Below are positions 48,147 to 57,719 of a DNA stretch of 64,000 bases, piece after piece (positions within the stretch are counted from its first letter, which is position 1; each line of letters opens with the position of its first letter). The stretch comes from Pseudooceanicola batsensis HTCC2597 (lineage in GTDB: Bacteria > Pseudomonadota > Alphaproteobacteria > Rhodobacterales > Rhodobacteraceae). The notes under the pieces were generated by a model. It was not told the DNA's origin and ran no database searches. It worked only from the letters and a program-made list of their open reading frames with translations. Both the position numbers and the translations under genes were made by a program. The DNA lies in contig NZ_CH724131.1 of NCBI RefSeq assembly GCF_000152725.1, positions 3,127,648 through 3,191,647 of the forward strand. The letters are read 5' to 3'.

Positions 48147-48522
48147 GTGGCTGGGATCCTCCGTCTCTCCCGATATAGGCGAGGTGCGGCTGCAAGTCAC
48201 CGATTCACGCGCGATTTCCCGTCTGGGGACGCGGCAAGGGGATGCCGCCGGGCGCCTCCGGTCGGTCCCGCGCCTGCACCCGGCAAGCGCGGGGCGGGGC
48301 GCTCTGGCAGATCGCCGCCGCCCGCCTGCCGGTGCGGAGCGGGAGAGGATCCTGCGCGTGCATCATGCCCGCGGCATCGCCCGCCCGCCGCCGGAGGGGC
48401 GGACCATGCCACGCCAGCCCGCGGTGCCCCCCCGGCCCGCGGCATCGACGACGAAACGCAACATGGCGCCACGCGGGCAGGGACGGACCTGCCCGCGGGC
48501 CTGCTTGGAAGAGGACATCCGG
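48147..48522. other. Divergent intergenic region upstream of methylmalonyl-CoA mutase
   Basis: 376 GC-rich bases between the starts of the DUF4174 gene (minus) and the mutase gene (plus), so two promoters are expected. Open frames crossing it are compositionally biased and lack start sites. I found no TTTGCAAA box here, unlike the pccB and pccR regions, and no repeat-family copy. Confidence 0.45.
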
Positions 48523-50655
48523 ATGGCATCGAAGAAAGACGAATGGTCGGCTCTCGCTGAAAAGGAGCTGCGCGGCAAGCCGCTCTCCGATCTCGATTGG
48601 GAGACGCTCGAGGGGATAACCGTCAAGCCGCTCTATACCGAGGAGGACACCGAGGGGCTGGAGCATGTCGGCTCGCTCCCCGGCTTCGCCCCCTTCACCC
48701 GCGGCCCCAAGGCGACGATGTACGCGGGCCGGCCCTGGACGATCCGGCAGTATGCCGGCTTCTCCACCGCCGAGGAATCCAACGCCTTCTACCGCCGCAA
48801 CCTGGCCGCCGGGCAGCAGGGCGTGTCGGTCGCCTTCGACCTGGCGACGCACCGCGGCTATGACAGCGACCACCCGCGCGTGGTGGGCGACGTGGGCAAG
48901 GCCGGCGTGGCCATCGACAGCGTCGAGGACATGAAGATCCTTTTCGACGGCATCCCGCTGGACCAGGTCTCGGTCTCGATGACGATGAACGGCGCGGTGA
49001 TCCCCGTCCTGGCGAACTTCATCGTCACCGGCGAGGAACAGGGGCATGACAGGTCGGTCCTGTCCGGCACGATCCAGAACGACATCCTCAAGGAATTCAT
49101 GGTGCGGAACACCTATATCTATCCGCCCAAGCCCTCGATGCGGATCATCTCGGACATCATCGAATACACCTCGAACGAGATGCCGCGCTTCAACTCGATC
49201 TCGATTTCCGGCTACCACATGCAGGAGGCCGGGGCGAACCTGGTGCAGGAACTGGCCTTCACCCTCGCCGATGGCCGCGAATACGTGAAGGCGGCGATCG
49301 AGGCCGGGATGGACGTGGACCGCTTTGCCGGGCGGCTCTCGTTCTTCTTCGCCATCGGCATGAATTTCTTCATGGAAATCGCCAAGCTGCGCGCCGCGCG
49401 GACGCTCTGGCACCGCATCATGACAGAGTTCGGGGCCAAGAACGACCGCTCCAAGATGTTGCGGACGCATTGCCAGACCTCGGGCGTGTCGTTGCAGGAG
49501 CAGGACCCCTACAACAACGTCATCCGCACCGCCTACGAGGCGATGTCCGCCGTGCTGGGCGGCACGCAGTCGCTGCACACCAACGCGCTGGACGAGGCGA
49601 TCGCCCTGCCCACGGACTTCTCGGCGCGGATCGCGCGCAACACCCAGCTGATCCTGCAGGAAGAGACCCACGTCACCCGCACCGTCGATCCGCTGGCGGG
49701 GTCCTACTATGTCGAGAGCCTGACCAACGACCTGATCGAGAAGGCCTGGGCTCTGATGGAAGAGGTCGAGGAGATGGGCGGCATGACCAAGGCCGTGGCG
49801 AGCGGAATGCCCAAGCTGCGGATCGAGGAATCGGCCGCGCGCCGCCAGGCCATGATCGACCGGGGCGAAGAGGTCATCGTCGGCGTCAACAAGTACCGCA
49901 AGGACAAGGAAGACCCGATCGACATCCTGGACGTCGACAACGTCAAGGTCCGCGCCGGCCAGGTGAAGGCGCTGGAGCGCATCCGGGCGGAGCGGGACGA
50001 GGATGCCTGCACGCGGGCGCTCGATGAACTGACCCGCCGCGCGAAAGAGGGCGGCAATCTGCTGGAGGCGGCGGTCGAGGCCGCGCGCGCGCGTGCCACC
50101 GTGGGAGAGATCAGCATGGCGATGGAAAAGGAATTCGGCCGCCACAGGGCCGAGGTCAAGACGCTGGCCGGGGTCTACGGCGCCGCCTACGAGGGCGACG
50201 AGGGCTTTGCCGCCATCCAGAAGGACATCGAGACCTTCGCCGGGGAGGAGGGCCGGCGCCCGCGCCTGCTGGTGGTCAAGATGGGCCAGGATGGGCACGA
50301 CCGGGGCGCCAAGGTCATCGCCACGGCCTTTGCGGACATCGGGTTCGATGTGGACGTGGGTCCGCTTTTCCAGACGCCGGAGGAAGCCGCGCAGGACGCC
50401 ATCGACAACGACGTCCACGTGGTGGGGATCTCGTCCCAGGCGGCGGGCCACAAGACCCTGGCGCCGCAGCTGATCGAGGCGCTGAGGGAAAAGGACGCCG
50501 GCGACATCATCGTGATCTGCGGCGGGGTGATCCCGCAGCAGGATTACGAGTTCCTGAAGAAGGCCGGGGTCAAGGCGATCTTCGGGCCGGGAACGAACAT
50601 CCCCTCGGCCGCGCAGGATATCCTGAAGCTGATCCGCGAGGCGCGGGCGGCCTGA
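48523..50655 (+). CDS. mcm: Methylmalonyl-CoA mutase
   Basis: An adenosylcobalamin enzyme converting (R)-methylmalonyl-CoA to succinyl-CoA, completing propionyl-CoA assimilation after PccAB. The 710-residue product is a full single-chain mutase. The TIM-barrel substrate domain includes [41 protein letters not shown] and the [20 protein letters not shown] segment. The C-terminal B12 domain has D-G-H592-D-R-G, the cobalt-ligating histidine. AGAGGA precedes the ATG. No epimerase or MeaB chaperone gene is in the window. A family-1 repeat with stable hairpins follows and may terminate transcription. Confidence 0.97.
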   Translation: MASKKDEWSALAEKELRGKPLSDLDWETLEGITVKPLYTEEDTEGLEHVGSLPGFAPFTRGPKATMYAGRPWTIRQYAGFSTAEESNAFYRRNLAAGQQGVSVAFDLATHRGYDSDHPRVVGDVGKAGVAIDSVEDMKILFDGIPLDQVSVSMTMNGAVIPVLANFIVTGEEQGHDRSVLSGTIQNDILKEFMVRNTYIYPPKPSMRIISDIIEYTSNEMPRFNSISISGYHMQEAGANLVQELAFTLADGREYVKAAIEAGMDVDRFAGRLSFFFAIGMNFFMEIAKLRAARTLWHRIMTEFGAKNDRSKMLRTHCQTSGVSLQEQDPYNNVIRTAYEAMSAVLGGTQSLHTNALDEAIALPTDFSARIARNTQLILQEETHVTRTVDPLAGSYYVESLTNDLIEKAWALMEEVEEMGGMTKAVASGMPKLRIEESAARRQAMIDRGEEVIVGVNKYRKDKEDPIDILDVDNVKVRAGQVKALERIRAERDEDACTRALDELTRRAKEGGNLLEAAVEAARARATVGEISMAMEKEFGRHRAEVKTLAGVYGAAYEGDEGFAAIQKDIETFAGEEGRRPRLLVVKMGQDGHDRGAKVIATAFADIGFDVDVGPLFQTPEEAAQDAIDNDVHVVGISSQAAGHKTLAPQLIEALREKDAGDIIVICGGVIPQQDYEFLKKAGVKAIFGPGTNIPSAAQDILKLIREARAA

Positions 50656-50681
50656 GACGGTCGCCTGCGGCGGGCGGGGAA

Positions 50682-50753
50682 GGGGGGCTGTCTGCCCCCC
50701 TCTTGGCCTGCGGCCAATTCACCCCCCGAGGATACTTGCCGGACCAAAGAAGC
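50682..50753. repeat. Intergenic palindromic repeat, family 1 (copy c, inverted) and likely terminator of mcm
   Basis: Read on the minus strand it matches copy b at 29550 through GTGAATTGG, CGCAGGC, AGAGGGG and AAGTATCC. Two hairpins are visible on the plus strand: GGGGGGC-TGTCT-GCCCCCC (50682-50700), followed by TCTT, and TTGGCC-TGC-GGCCAA (50703-50717). The first is 26 bases past the mcm stop. Confidence 0.65.
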
Positions 50754-50864
50754 GAGGCGCGGCGCGGGGGGCGACCGGGGTGCGCCCGGCGCGCGCCCGA
50801 CGCACGATCGTGCCGATGCGGAAAATCCTCTGACAGCGTCCGGCAGGCGCGTTAGACTGTGGCC

Positions 50865-51566
50865 ATGTCCGTCTGGAGCCGCATATCCGAAGCCCTCTCG
50901 GCCCTGCGCCGTGGCGAAAGCCTGGCCGAGGTCTTCGACCGCCTGCGCGCGCCGCCCGAGCGATCCGTGGCCTTCACCATCGCGGTCATCGCCCTCGGGG
51001 CCAAGATGGCCAAGGCCGACGGCACGGTGACGCGCGACGAGGTCACTGCCTTTCGCGAGGTGTTCCAGATCGCCAGGCGGGACGAGGCCCAGGCGGCGCG
51101 GGTCTTCAACCTGGCCCGGCAGGACGTGGCGGGCTATGACATCTACGCGCAGCGCGTCGCCGCCATGTTCGGTCCGAAGAGCGAGACGCTCTGCAACCTG
51201 ATGGAGGGGCTGTTCCACATCGCCATGGCCGACGGCGGCTACCATCCGGCCGAGGACGAATTCCTGGCGGACGTGGCGCGCATCTTCGGCATGGAGGAGG
51301 ACCGCTTTCGCCACATTCGCGCGCGATTCGTTCCCGATGCGGAGCCCGAGCCCTATGCGATCCTCGGACTCGACCCGGATGCCAGCTATGACGAGGCGCG
51401 CGCGGCCTGGCGCGCGGCGGTGCGCGAGTGGCATCCCGACCGCATGGCGGCGCGCGGTCTGCCCGAGGAGGCCCGGAAGCTGGCCGAGAAGCGTCTGGTG
51501 GACATCAACCGGGCCTGGGAGGAGATCAGCGCGAAGCGCAGCCGCACGGGCGCGCCCGCGGTCTGA
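50865..51566 (+). CDS. TerB-like plus C-terminal J-domain protein (DjlA-like co-chaperone)
   Basis: A 233-residue soluble protein. An N-terminal TerB-type helical domain spans about 30-150 (AVIALGAKMAKADGTVTRDEVTAF, then MADGGYHPAEDEFLADVARIFG). A C-terminal J domain at about 160-225 has the essential HPD tripeptide in REWHPDRMA, which stimulates DnaK. DjlA of E. coli has the same order with an N-terminal membrane helix, absent here. The ATG at 50865 is used; a GTG two codons earlier is possible. It is followed after 6 bases by the endonuclease/exonuclease/phosphatase-family gene. Confidence 0.85.
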   Translation: MSVWSRISEALSALRRGESLAEVFDRLRAPPERSVAFTIAVIALGAKMAKADGTVTRDEVTAFREVFQIARRDEAQAARVFNLARQDVAGYDIYAQRVAAMFGPKSETLCNLMEGLFHIAMADGGYHPAEDEFLADVARIFGMEEDRFRHIRARFVPDAEPEPYAILGLDPDASYDEARAAWRAAVREWHPDRMAARGLPEEARKLAEKRLVDINRAWEEISAKRSRTGAPAV

Positions 51567-51572
51567 TCGCCG

Positions 51573-52583
51573 ATGCGCCTTGCAAGCTACAACATCGAAT
51601 GGTTCGATGCGCTGTTCGACGATGACGGCGCCCTTCTGATCGACGACCGCTGGTCGGCCAGGCGCGACGTCACCCGCGCGGAGCAGGCCCGGGCCATCGC
51701 CACGGTGCTGCGCGCTGTGGATGCCGATGCGGTCATGCTGATCGAGGCGCCGGACACCAGCGGGCGCCGGTCGACCGTCCGGGCGCTCGAAACCTTTGCC
51801 GCCAGCTTCGATCTGCGCACGCGCCGCGCGGTGATCGGCTTTCCCAACCGCACGCAGCAGGAAATCGCGCTGCTGTTCGATCCGGAGACCATGGCGGCGC
51901 ATCACGATCCCGGCGGCCGTCCCGACGACGCCGAGGCGCCGCGGTTCGACGGCCGGTTCCGCATCGACCTGGACGTGGACGCCAGCCGCGACACGGTGGT
52001 GTTTTCCAAGCCGCCGCTGGAGCTGATGGTCACCCTGCCGGGCGGGGCGGCGCTGCGCCTGTTGGGGGTGCATCTGAAGTCGAAGGCCCCGCATGGCGCC
52101 AGGACGCGGGACGAGATCATGCGCCTCGCGATCGCCAACCGGCGCAAGCAGCTGGCCCAGGCGATCTGGCTGCGGCGGCGCGTGGCGGGGCATCTGGCCG
52201 CAGGCGAGCCGCTGATCGTGATGGGCGATCTGAACGACGGACCCGGTCTGGACGAGTACGAGAACCTTTTCGGCCGGTCCTCGGTCGAGATCGTGCTGGG
52301 CGACGAGGCGCCGCGTCTCTACGACCCGCATGTCGATCAGGCCCTTGCCGCGCGGCTGACGGCGGCGCCGACCACCGCGAGGTTCCACATCCAGCCCGAC
52401 GATCGGTACCTGCAGGCGCTGCTCGATTACATCATGATCTCGCCCGACCTCATGTCGCACAATCCGCGCTGGCGGATCTGGCACCCGTTCGACGACCCCG
52501 GCTGCTGGTCGCGGCCGCAACTGCGCGACGCGCTGATCACCGCCTCGGATCACTTCCCGGTCGTTCTGGATATCGACCTCTGA
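51573..52583 (+). CDS. Endonuclease/exonuclease/phosphatase family protein
   Basis: A 336-residue metal-dependent hydrolase of the DNase I-like fold. Motifs in order: ASYNIEWFD (N-terminal Asn), MLIEAPD (metal Glu), GVHLKSK, GDLNDGP (catalytic Asp and Asn), LDYIMIS and the C-terminal SDHFPV (catalytic His). The substrate may be DNA, RNA or a phospholipid head group and cannot be chosen. No signal peptide. It is probably co-transcribed with the J-domain gene. Confidence 0.85.
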   Translation: MRLASYNIEWFDALFDDDGALLIDDRWSARRDVTRAEQARAIATVLRAVDADAVMLIEAPDTSGRRSTVRALETFAASFDLRTRRAVIGFPNRTQQEIALLFDPETMAAHHDPGGRPDDAEAPRFDGRFRIDLDVDASRDTVVFSKPPLELMVTLPGGAALRLLGVHLKSKAPHGARTRDEIMRLAIANRRKQLAQAIWLRRRVAGHLAAGEPLIVMGDLNDGPGLDEYENLFGRSSVEIVLGDEAPRLYDPHVDQALAARLTAAPTTARFHIQPDDRYLQALLDYIMISPDLMSHNPRWRIWHPFDDPGCWSRPQLRDALITASDHFPVVLDIDL

Positions 52584-52620
52584 CCTTCAAGCGCGCCGCG
52601 AAGGCCCTATATCATGAACC

Positions 52621-52986
52621 ATGAAACATCTCGTCGTGATCCTCGCCCTCGCCCTGCCCACGCCCGTCCTGGCGCAGGAGGCGGACGACCCCTCGCTCAT
52701 GGAACGGGGGGCGGAACTCTTCTTCCGCGGCCTGCTGGAAGAGATGGAGCCGGCCATGCGCGGCTTTGGCGCCTTCGTGGAGGAGGCGGGGCCGGCGATG
52801 GAAAGCTTCGTGCGGGAAATGGGACCGGCGCTGGCCGAATTGTTCAGGGATATCAAGGATTTCTCGAACTATCATCCGCCGGAAGTGCTGCCGAACGGCG
52901 ATATCATCCTGCGCCGCAGGACCCCGCCGGAAGAGCCGGAGAGCGACGCGCCGCAGATCGCGCCGGGAGGCGAGATCGAGCTGTGA
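52621..52986 (+). CDS. Small secreted protein of unknown function
   Basis: A 121-residue protein with a signal peptide (MKHLVVILALALPTPVLAQ). The mature part is acidic and helical, with repeated Met-Glu-Pro/Gly-Pro-Ala units (EEMEPAMRGFGAFVEEAGPAMESFVREMGPALAELF), giving an amphipathic character. A proline-rich tail follows (RRRTPPEEPESDAPQ). No named family is recognised; homologues seem usual in Rhodobacterales. It is convergent with ppx, only 3 bases apart. Confidence 0.68.
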   Translation: MKHLVVILALALPTPVLAQEADDPSLMERGAELFFRGLLEEMEPAMRGFGAFVEEAGPAMESFVREMGPALAELFRDIKDFSNYHPPEVLPNGDIILRRRTPPEEPESDAPQIAPGGEIEL

Positions 52987-52989
52987 TCC

Positions 52990-54543
52990 TCAGGCCGTCA
53001 TCTTGAGGTCGAGCTCGGCCTCGAGAGAGCCGGCCAGGGACTTGAGGCGTGACATCGCCACCTCGCCCAGAAGCGGCCAGGCGGCCTGGGTCAGCCGCAG
53101 TTCGAGCACCTTCTTCTTGGGATACCACCGGAATTCTCCGGGAATCGAATCCTCTTCCAGCCAGAGCATCGCGCCGAAGCGCATCGCCTTGCCCAGCACC
53201 TCGGCCTGGCGCCGGTCCTCGGGCGCCAGGTACTGGTAGAGGTTCTCGAACGAAGTGCCCTCGCGCTTGTTCTTGTAGCGGTGCAGCAGGGCCAGCCCCA
53301 GGAAAATGCGCTCGGAATGCTTGAGCCCGCCGAGGTTGGCGCGGGTCGCATTGTCGAAACAGACCTCGGCGCGATAGTCGGGATGGGCCCGCCAGGTCAC
53401 GTCGTGCAGCAGGCAGGCCGCCTTGACGATGCGCTGCTTCTCGGGCTTCAGCGACCGGAAGATCGGCGCGATGAAATTGAAGAGCGTGCGTCCGAAGCCG
53501 GGCAGGCGCGCATCCTTGGCCTCGGCGAAGCGGCAGGCCTCGATCAGCGGGTCGCGGTCGCGCAGGGCCTGCGGCATCTGCTGGTAGAGCAGCCCCTCGC
53601 GCAGGCCGTAGCTCGACACGGCGATGTCGTGCGGGCGGAAGGCACGGACCACCTCGCTCAGCACCTCCGCGGCATAGGGGGCGAGTTCCATGCGGGTGGA
53701 CGAGATCCCGCAGCGTGACCGCAGTTCGGAGTGATTCGACGTGCGGAGGTATTCCACGGTGGCGCGGACGGACTTGGTCGACATGCGGTATTCGTGCAGG
53801 ACGTGCAGCGGATAGGACTGCCGGTCCATGTCGATCCGCGCGAGGGCCCGCCACGAGCCGCCCACCAGGAACAGGCGATCGCGCTGCGCGCCGAGCTGCT
53901 CGGCCATCCTGGCGATCTCGGTCTTGATGAAGGCGCGGCGGCCCTTCCGGCCGCCCTTGACGTCCCGCACCTTCAGGGGGCCGAGGGGCGAAGTGACCCG
54001 CCGACCGACCTCGCCGCCCTTGATCTCGGCCAGTTCCATCGAGGAGCCGCCGATGTCGCAGACCAGCCCGTAGCTGCCGGGCCAGCCCAGCAGCACCCCC
54101 TGCGCCGACAGCCGCGCCTCTTCCTCGCCCGGGATCACGCTGATCTGCAGTCCGGTTTCGCGGTGGACCTGCGCCACGAAATCCGCGCCGTCCTCGGCAT
54201 CCCGCACGGCGGCGGTGGCGACGGCGGTCAGGGGCGTGGCCTCCATCCCGTGGGCCAGCAGCTGGAACCGGTGCAGCGCGGCCAGCGCCCGCTTGCGCCC
54301 GTCGGGGTTGAGTCGCCCGGTCTCGGAGAGGCCCGCGCCGAGCGCGCACATGATCTTTTCGTTGTAGAAATAGGCGGGGCTTCGCGCGGCTCCGTCGAAG
54401 ACCACCAGCCGGACCGAGTTGGAGCCGACGTCCACCACGCCGACCCGCGTCAGGTGACGGACCGAAGGTTCGGAAAACAGGGGGCGCTGAAAGGGGGCCC
54501 AGTCCGCATCGCCGGAAATCGCGGGATCGGAAGTTTTCTCCAT
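52990..54543 (-). CDS. ppx: Exopolyphosphatase (Ppx/GppA family)
   Basis: It releases phosphate from polyphosphate ends. It has 517 residues: an ASKHA-fold Ppx/GppA core with GVVDVGSNSVRLVVFD, VIPGEEEARLSAQG and CDIGGSSMELAEI. The C-terminal domain is helical and HD-like (KAACLLHDVTWRAHPDY). The ATG at 54543 (MEKTSDPAISGDADW) is preferred to a codon 8 positions upstream because GAGG precedes it. It lies downstream of ppk on the same strand after a 263-base gap; the pair would set the polyphosphate level. Confidence 0.93.
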   Translation of the reverse strand: MEKTSDPAISGDADWAPFQRPLFSEPSVRHLTRVGVVDVGSNSVRLVVFDGAARSPAYFYNEKIMCALGAGLSETGRLNPDGRKRALAALHRFQLLAHGMEATPLTAVATAAVRDAEDGADFVAQVHRETGLQISVIPGEEEARLSAQGVLLGWPGSYGLVCDIGGSSMELAEIKGGEVGRRVTSPLGPLKVRDVKGGRKGRRAFIKTEIARMAEQLGAQRDRLFLVGGSWRALARIDMDRQSYPLHVLHEYRMSTKSVRATVEYLRTSNHSELRSRCGISSTRMELAPYAAEVLSEVVRAFRPHDIAVSSYGLREGLLYQQMPQALRDRDPLIEACRFAEAKDARLPGFGRTLFNFIAPIFRSLKPEKQRIVKAACLLHDVTWRAHPDYRAEVCFDNATRANLGGLKHSERIFLGLALLHRYKNKREGTSFENLYQYLAPEDRRQAEVLGKAMRFGAMLWLEEDSIPGEFRWYPKKKVLELRLTQAAWPLLGEVAMSRLKSLAGSLEAELDLKMTA

Positions 54544-54806
54544 CGTCCTCGGCCTTCCGTGGGTCATCGAAGCCTTTCATTGCAGGGGTTTCACCAGGGG
54601 TCAACCAAGGGCGCGCGAAACCTCGCGGTTTCCGTTGCGCCCGACCGCGCGCGGCAGGGGGGGCGGCGGGGCCGCTTGTCCCGATGGGGCGGGACACGCC
54701 CGGTGCGATGGCCGTGCCGAAAGGGCCGCAGACTGAGGTGCGATCGCCGATCCGACCCGGAGCGACCGGGACACCGCCCTTACGGCCGCGCCGTCAGTCC
54801 TCCCCG

Positions 54807-56981
54807 TCAGTCCGCCTCGTGGGTCAGCACCGGCACGTCCCCGGCCCCGGCCGAGCCGCGCCCCGAGAGCGAGGGGTTTTCCATGAAGAACCGGTGGCAG
54901 TTGAAGGCGAATTCTCCGGGGGAAAGCGTGGCGCGTTCGAAGTGACCGTCCGGCCGCATGACCCAGCTCTGCGCCTGATCGGCCAGGTTCGCGGCCATGA
55001 TCTGGCTGACGATCTGCGCCTTGACCGTCGCGTTCGTCGTCTCGACCAGTGTCTCGACCCGGCGGTTCAGGTTCCGCCCCATCCAGTCGGCCGACGAGAT
55101 GAAGACGCGCGATCCCTTGGAGGGCAGTCCGTGGCCGTTGCCGAAACAGACGATCCGGCTGTGTTCGAGGAACCGGCCGACGATGGATTTCACGCGGATG
55201 TTCTCGGAGAGCCCCTTCACGCCCGGCCGGATGCCGCAGATGCCGCGGATCACCAGGTCGATCTTCACCCCCGCCTGGCTTGCCCGATAGAGGCCGTCGA
55301 TCACATCCGGTTCGATCAGCGAATTCATCTTGGCCCAGATCTGGGCGGGCCGTCCCGCGCGGGCGTGCTCGGCCTCGGCCTCGAACTGCTCCAGAAGGAA
55401 ATCCTTCATCCGGTGCGGCGAGATCTTCAGGTTCTCGAGCGTCTCCGGCTGGGCATAGCCCGAGAGATAGTTGAAGACCTTGGTCGCGTCCCGGCCGAGC
55501 GCGGGGTCGCAGGTGAAGAAGCTCAGATCGGTGTAGATGCGCGCCGTGATCGGGTGGTAGTTGCCGGTGCCGTAATGCGTGTAGGTGACCAGGTGATCCC
55601 CTTCGCGGCGGACCACGGTCGAGATCTTGGCATGGGTCTTCCAGTCGACGAAGCCGTAGACCACATGCGCGCCCGACCGTTCCAGCCGCCGCGACTGCCG
55701 GATGTTCGCCGCCTCGTCGAACCGGGCCTTGAGCTCCACCAGCGCCGTCACCGACTTGCCTTCTTCGGCGGCATCGCAGAGCGCCTGCACGATGGGCGAG
55801 TCCTTGGAGGTGCGATAGAGCGTCTGCTTGATCGCGACGACATCCGGGTCCTGCGCGGCCTGCTGGAGAAAGCGCACCACCATGTCGAATGTCTCGTAGG
55901 GGTGATGCAGCAGCATGTCCTTCTGCCGGATCGCGGCGAACATGTCGCCGTCGTGATCCTGCACCCGCTCGGGGATGCGCGGGGTGAATGAGGGCCACAG
56001 CAGATCGGCGCGGGTGTCGATCACCAGTTCCCTGAGATCCGAGATTCCGATCAGCCCGGTGACCTCGATCACCTCCTGCGAAGTCACGTGCAGCTCGCGC
56101 ATGATGACCGACTTCAGCGCCTCGGGCGCTTCGGAGGAGATCTTCATCCGTACCACCTCGCCCCGGCGGCGGCGCTTGAGCGCGGTCTCGAATTCGCGCA
56201 CGAGGTCCTCGGCCTCTTCCTCGACCTCAAGATCGCTGTCGCGCAGCACGCGGAAGGTGCAGGAACCCTGCGTCCGGTAGCCGGGAAACAGCTGGTCGAT
56301 GTTCAGCAACAGAAGCTCTTCGAGCGGCAGGAAACGGGTGAGCCCGGGCTCGCTGGGAAGGGCGACGAAGCGGTCGATCTGCTGCGGAATGGGCAGGAGG
56401 GCCATCAGCGACCGGCCGTCGCGCCGCCGCTCGAGCATGAGCGCGAGCGACAGGCCCATGTTCGGGATGAACGGGAACGGGTGCGCCGGATCGACGGCCA
56501 GCGGCGAGAGCACCGGAAAGACCCTGTGCAGGAAGACCTCGCCCAGGAAGGTGCGGTCGGCCTCGGTCAGCTCGTCCCGCCTGAGCACGAAAACGCCGTT
56601 CTCGCGCATCTCGTGCTGGAGGCTTTCCAGGATCACCTGCTGCCGCCCCATCAGCCGCCGGGCATCCGCGTCTATCAGGTCAAGCTGTTCCTCGGGCGTC
56701 AGCCCGTCCGCCGCCGGCGTCTTGTGTCCCTCGCGGTACAGCTCGCGCAGGCCGGCGACCCGGACGGTGTAGAATTCGTCCAGGTTCGTGGCGCTGATCG
56801 ACAGGAAGCGCAGCCGTTCCAGAAGCGGCACCTTGGGGTTCTCGGCCTCTTCCAGCACCCGCCAGTTGAAGCCGAGCCAGCTGAGTTCGCGGTTTACGAA
56901 CCGCGCGGGGCCCGCCAGATCGCGCCCGCCGGGATCTTGCGGTTCTGGCAGGTCTGACTTGAGAAAATCGGCACTGATCAT
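54807..56981 (-). CDS. ppk: Polyphosphate kinase 1
   Basis: It makes inorganic polyphosphate from ATP reversibly. The 724-residue product has full PPK1 length. The N-terminal domain begins RFVNRELSWLGFNWRVLEEA. The phosphorylated active-site histidine is predicted at His450 in KTHAKIS and the second essential histidine at His607 in LEHSRIVCF, matching E. coli His435 and His592. IKQTLYRT and FISSADWMGRNLNRRVE are also diagnostic. It starts 55 bases after hdaA on the same strand. Confidence 0.96.
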   Translation of the reverse strand: MISADFLKSDLPEPQDPGGRDLAGPARFVNRELSWLGFNWRVLEEAENPKVPLLERLRFLSISATNLDEFYTVRVAGLRELYREGHKTPAADGLTPEEQLDLIDADARRLMGRQQVILESLQHEMRENGVFVLRRDELTEADRTFLGEVFLHRVFPVLSPLAVDPAHPFPFIPNMGLSLALMLERRRDGRSLMALLPIPQQIDRFVALPSEPGLTRFLPLEELLLLNIDQLFPGYRTQGSCTFRVLRDSDLEVEEEAEDLVREFETALKRRRRGEVVRMKISSEAPEALKSVIMRELHVTSQEVIEVTGLIGISDLRELVIDTRADLLWPSFTPRIPERVQDHDGDMFAAIRQKDMLLHHPYETFDMVVRFLQQAAQDPDVVAIKQTLYRTSKDSPIVQALCDAAEEGKSVTALVELKARFDEAANIRQSRRLERSGAHVVYGFVDWKTHAKISTVVRREGDHLVTYTHYGTGNYHPITARIYTDLSFFTCDPALGRDATKVFNYLSGYAQPETLENLKISPHRMKDFLLEQFEAEAEHARAGRPAQIWAKMNSLIEPDVIDGLYRASQAGVKIDLVIRGICGIRPGVKGLSENIRVKSIVGRFLEHSRIVCFGNGHGLPSKGSRVFISSADWMGRNLNRRVETLVETTNATVKAQIVSQIMAANLADQAQSWVMRPDGHFERATLSPGEFAFNCHRFFMENPSLSGRGSAGAGDVPVLTHEAD

Positions 56982-57036
56982 CGGGGGTCGCCGGCTGGGA
57001 GTGGTCCGGGCTTTCTGAACTGTTTTTGAAACGGCT

Positions 57037-57717
57037 TTATGACTCCGCGCCCTCGATCTTGTCCAGCACCTCGGCCGCGAGGCGCGTGGTGATGGCGCGC
57101 CGCTGCGCCAGTGACGCGAAATCCAGCGCCTCGACGACCCGGCGCGCGGCATCGAACGACCTGTCCATGCGCCTCAGAAGATAGTGGACGACCTGCGGCG
57201 ACACCTGAAGCTGGCGCTCGATGAAGAGCTTGACCAGCACCGCGTTCAGCAGCGTGTCGTCGGGCCGGTCCAGAACCGCCGACTGCGCCCCCTGCAGCCG
57301 GCTTTTGAGATCGGGAAGCGTCAGCGGCCACGAGGCGACGGCGCGGCTTCCGGTCAGCAGCAACGGGCGCTGCGCTTCGCGCATGAGGTTGTGCAGGTGA
57401 AACAGGGCGTCCTGGGGGGCGGCGTCCGGGATCGCGTCGGCATCCTCGACGACCAGCGCGGTGGAGGCGAGTTCGGGGACCGCCGCCCTCTCCAGGTCGC
57501 GGGCGGCGAGGATGCGCGCATTGGCCTCCGCCGCCCAGATATGCGCCAGGTGCGTCTTGCCCGACCCGGGCGGCCCGGTCAGGACAAGCTTTCCGCCGGG
57601 CCAGTCCCGCCACTGATCGATCATCGCCAGCGCCACCGCGTTCGACGGGGCCACGACGAAATCGCTCCGCGTCAGCCCCGGCAGGCGGGGATGGGTCAGG
57701 GGAAGCGGGTCCGCCAT
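57037..57717 (-). CDS. hdaA: DnaA regulatory inactivator HdaA
   Basis: A 226-residue DnaA-related AAA+ protein that, with the sliding clamp, promotes DnaA-ATP hydrolysis and limits re-initiation of replication. Walker A GPPGSGKTHLAH starts at 48, Walker B is LVVEDAD, and DRPDDTLLNAVLVKLF is the sensor region; there is no DNA-binding domain IV. The N-terminus is MADPLPLTHP, where relatives usually show a QL-x-L/F-x-LP-type clamp-binding motif; here it is degenerate. The ATG is 2 bases after the permease stop, so translation is coupled. Confidence 0.9.
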   Translation of the reverse strand: MADPLPLTHPRLPGLTRSDFVVAPSNAVALAMIDQWRDWPGGKLVLTGPPGSGKTHLAHIWAAEANARILAARDLERAAVPELASTALVVEDADAIPDAAPQDALFHLHNLMREAQRPLLLTGSRAVASWPLTLPDLKSRLQGAQSAVLDRPDDTLLNAVLVKLFIERQLQVSPQVVHYLLRRMDRSFDAARRVVEALDFASLAQRRAITTRLAAEVLDKIEGAES

Positions 57718-57719
57718 GG

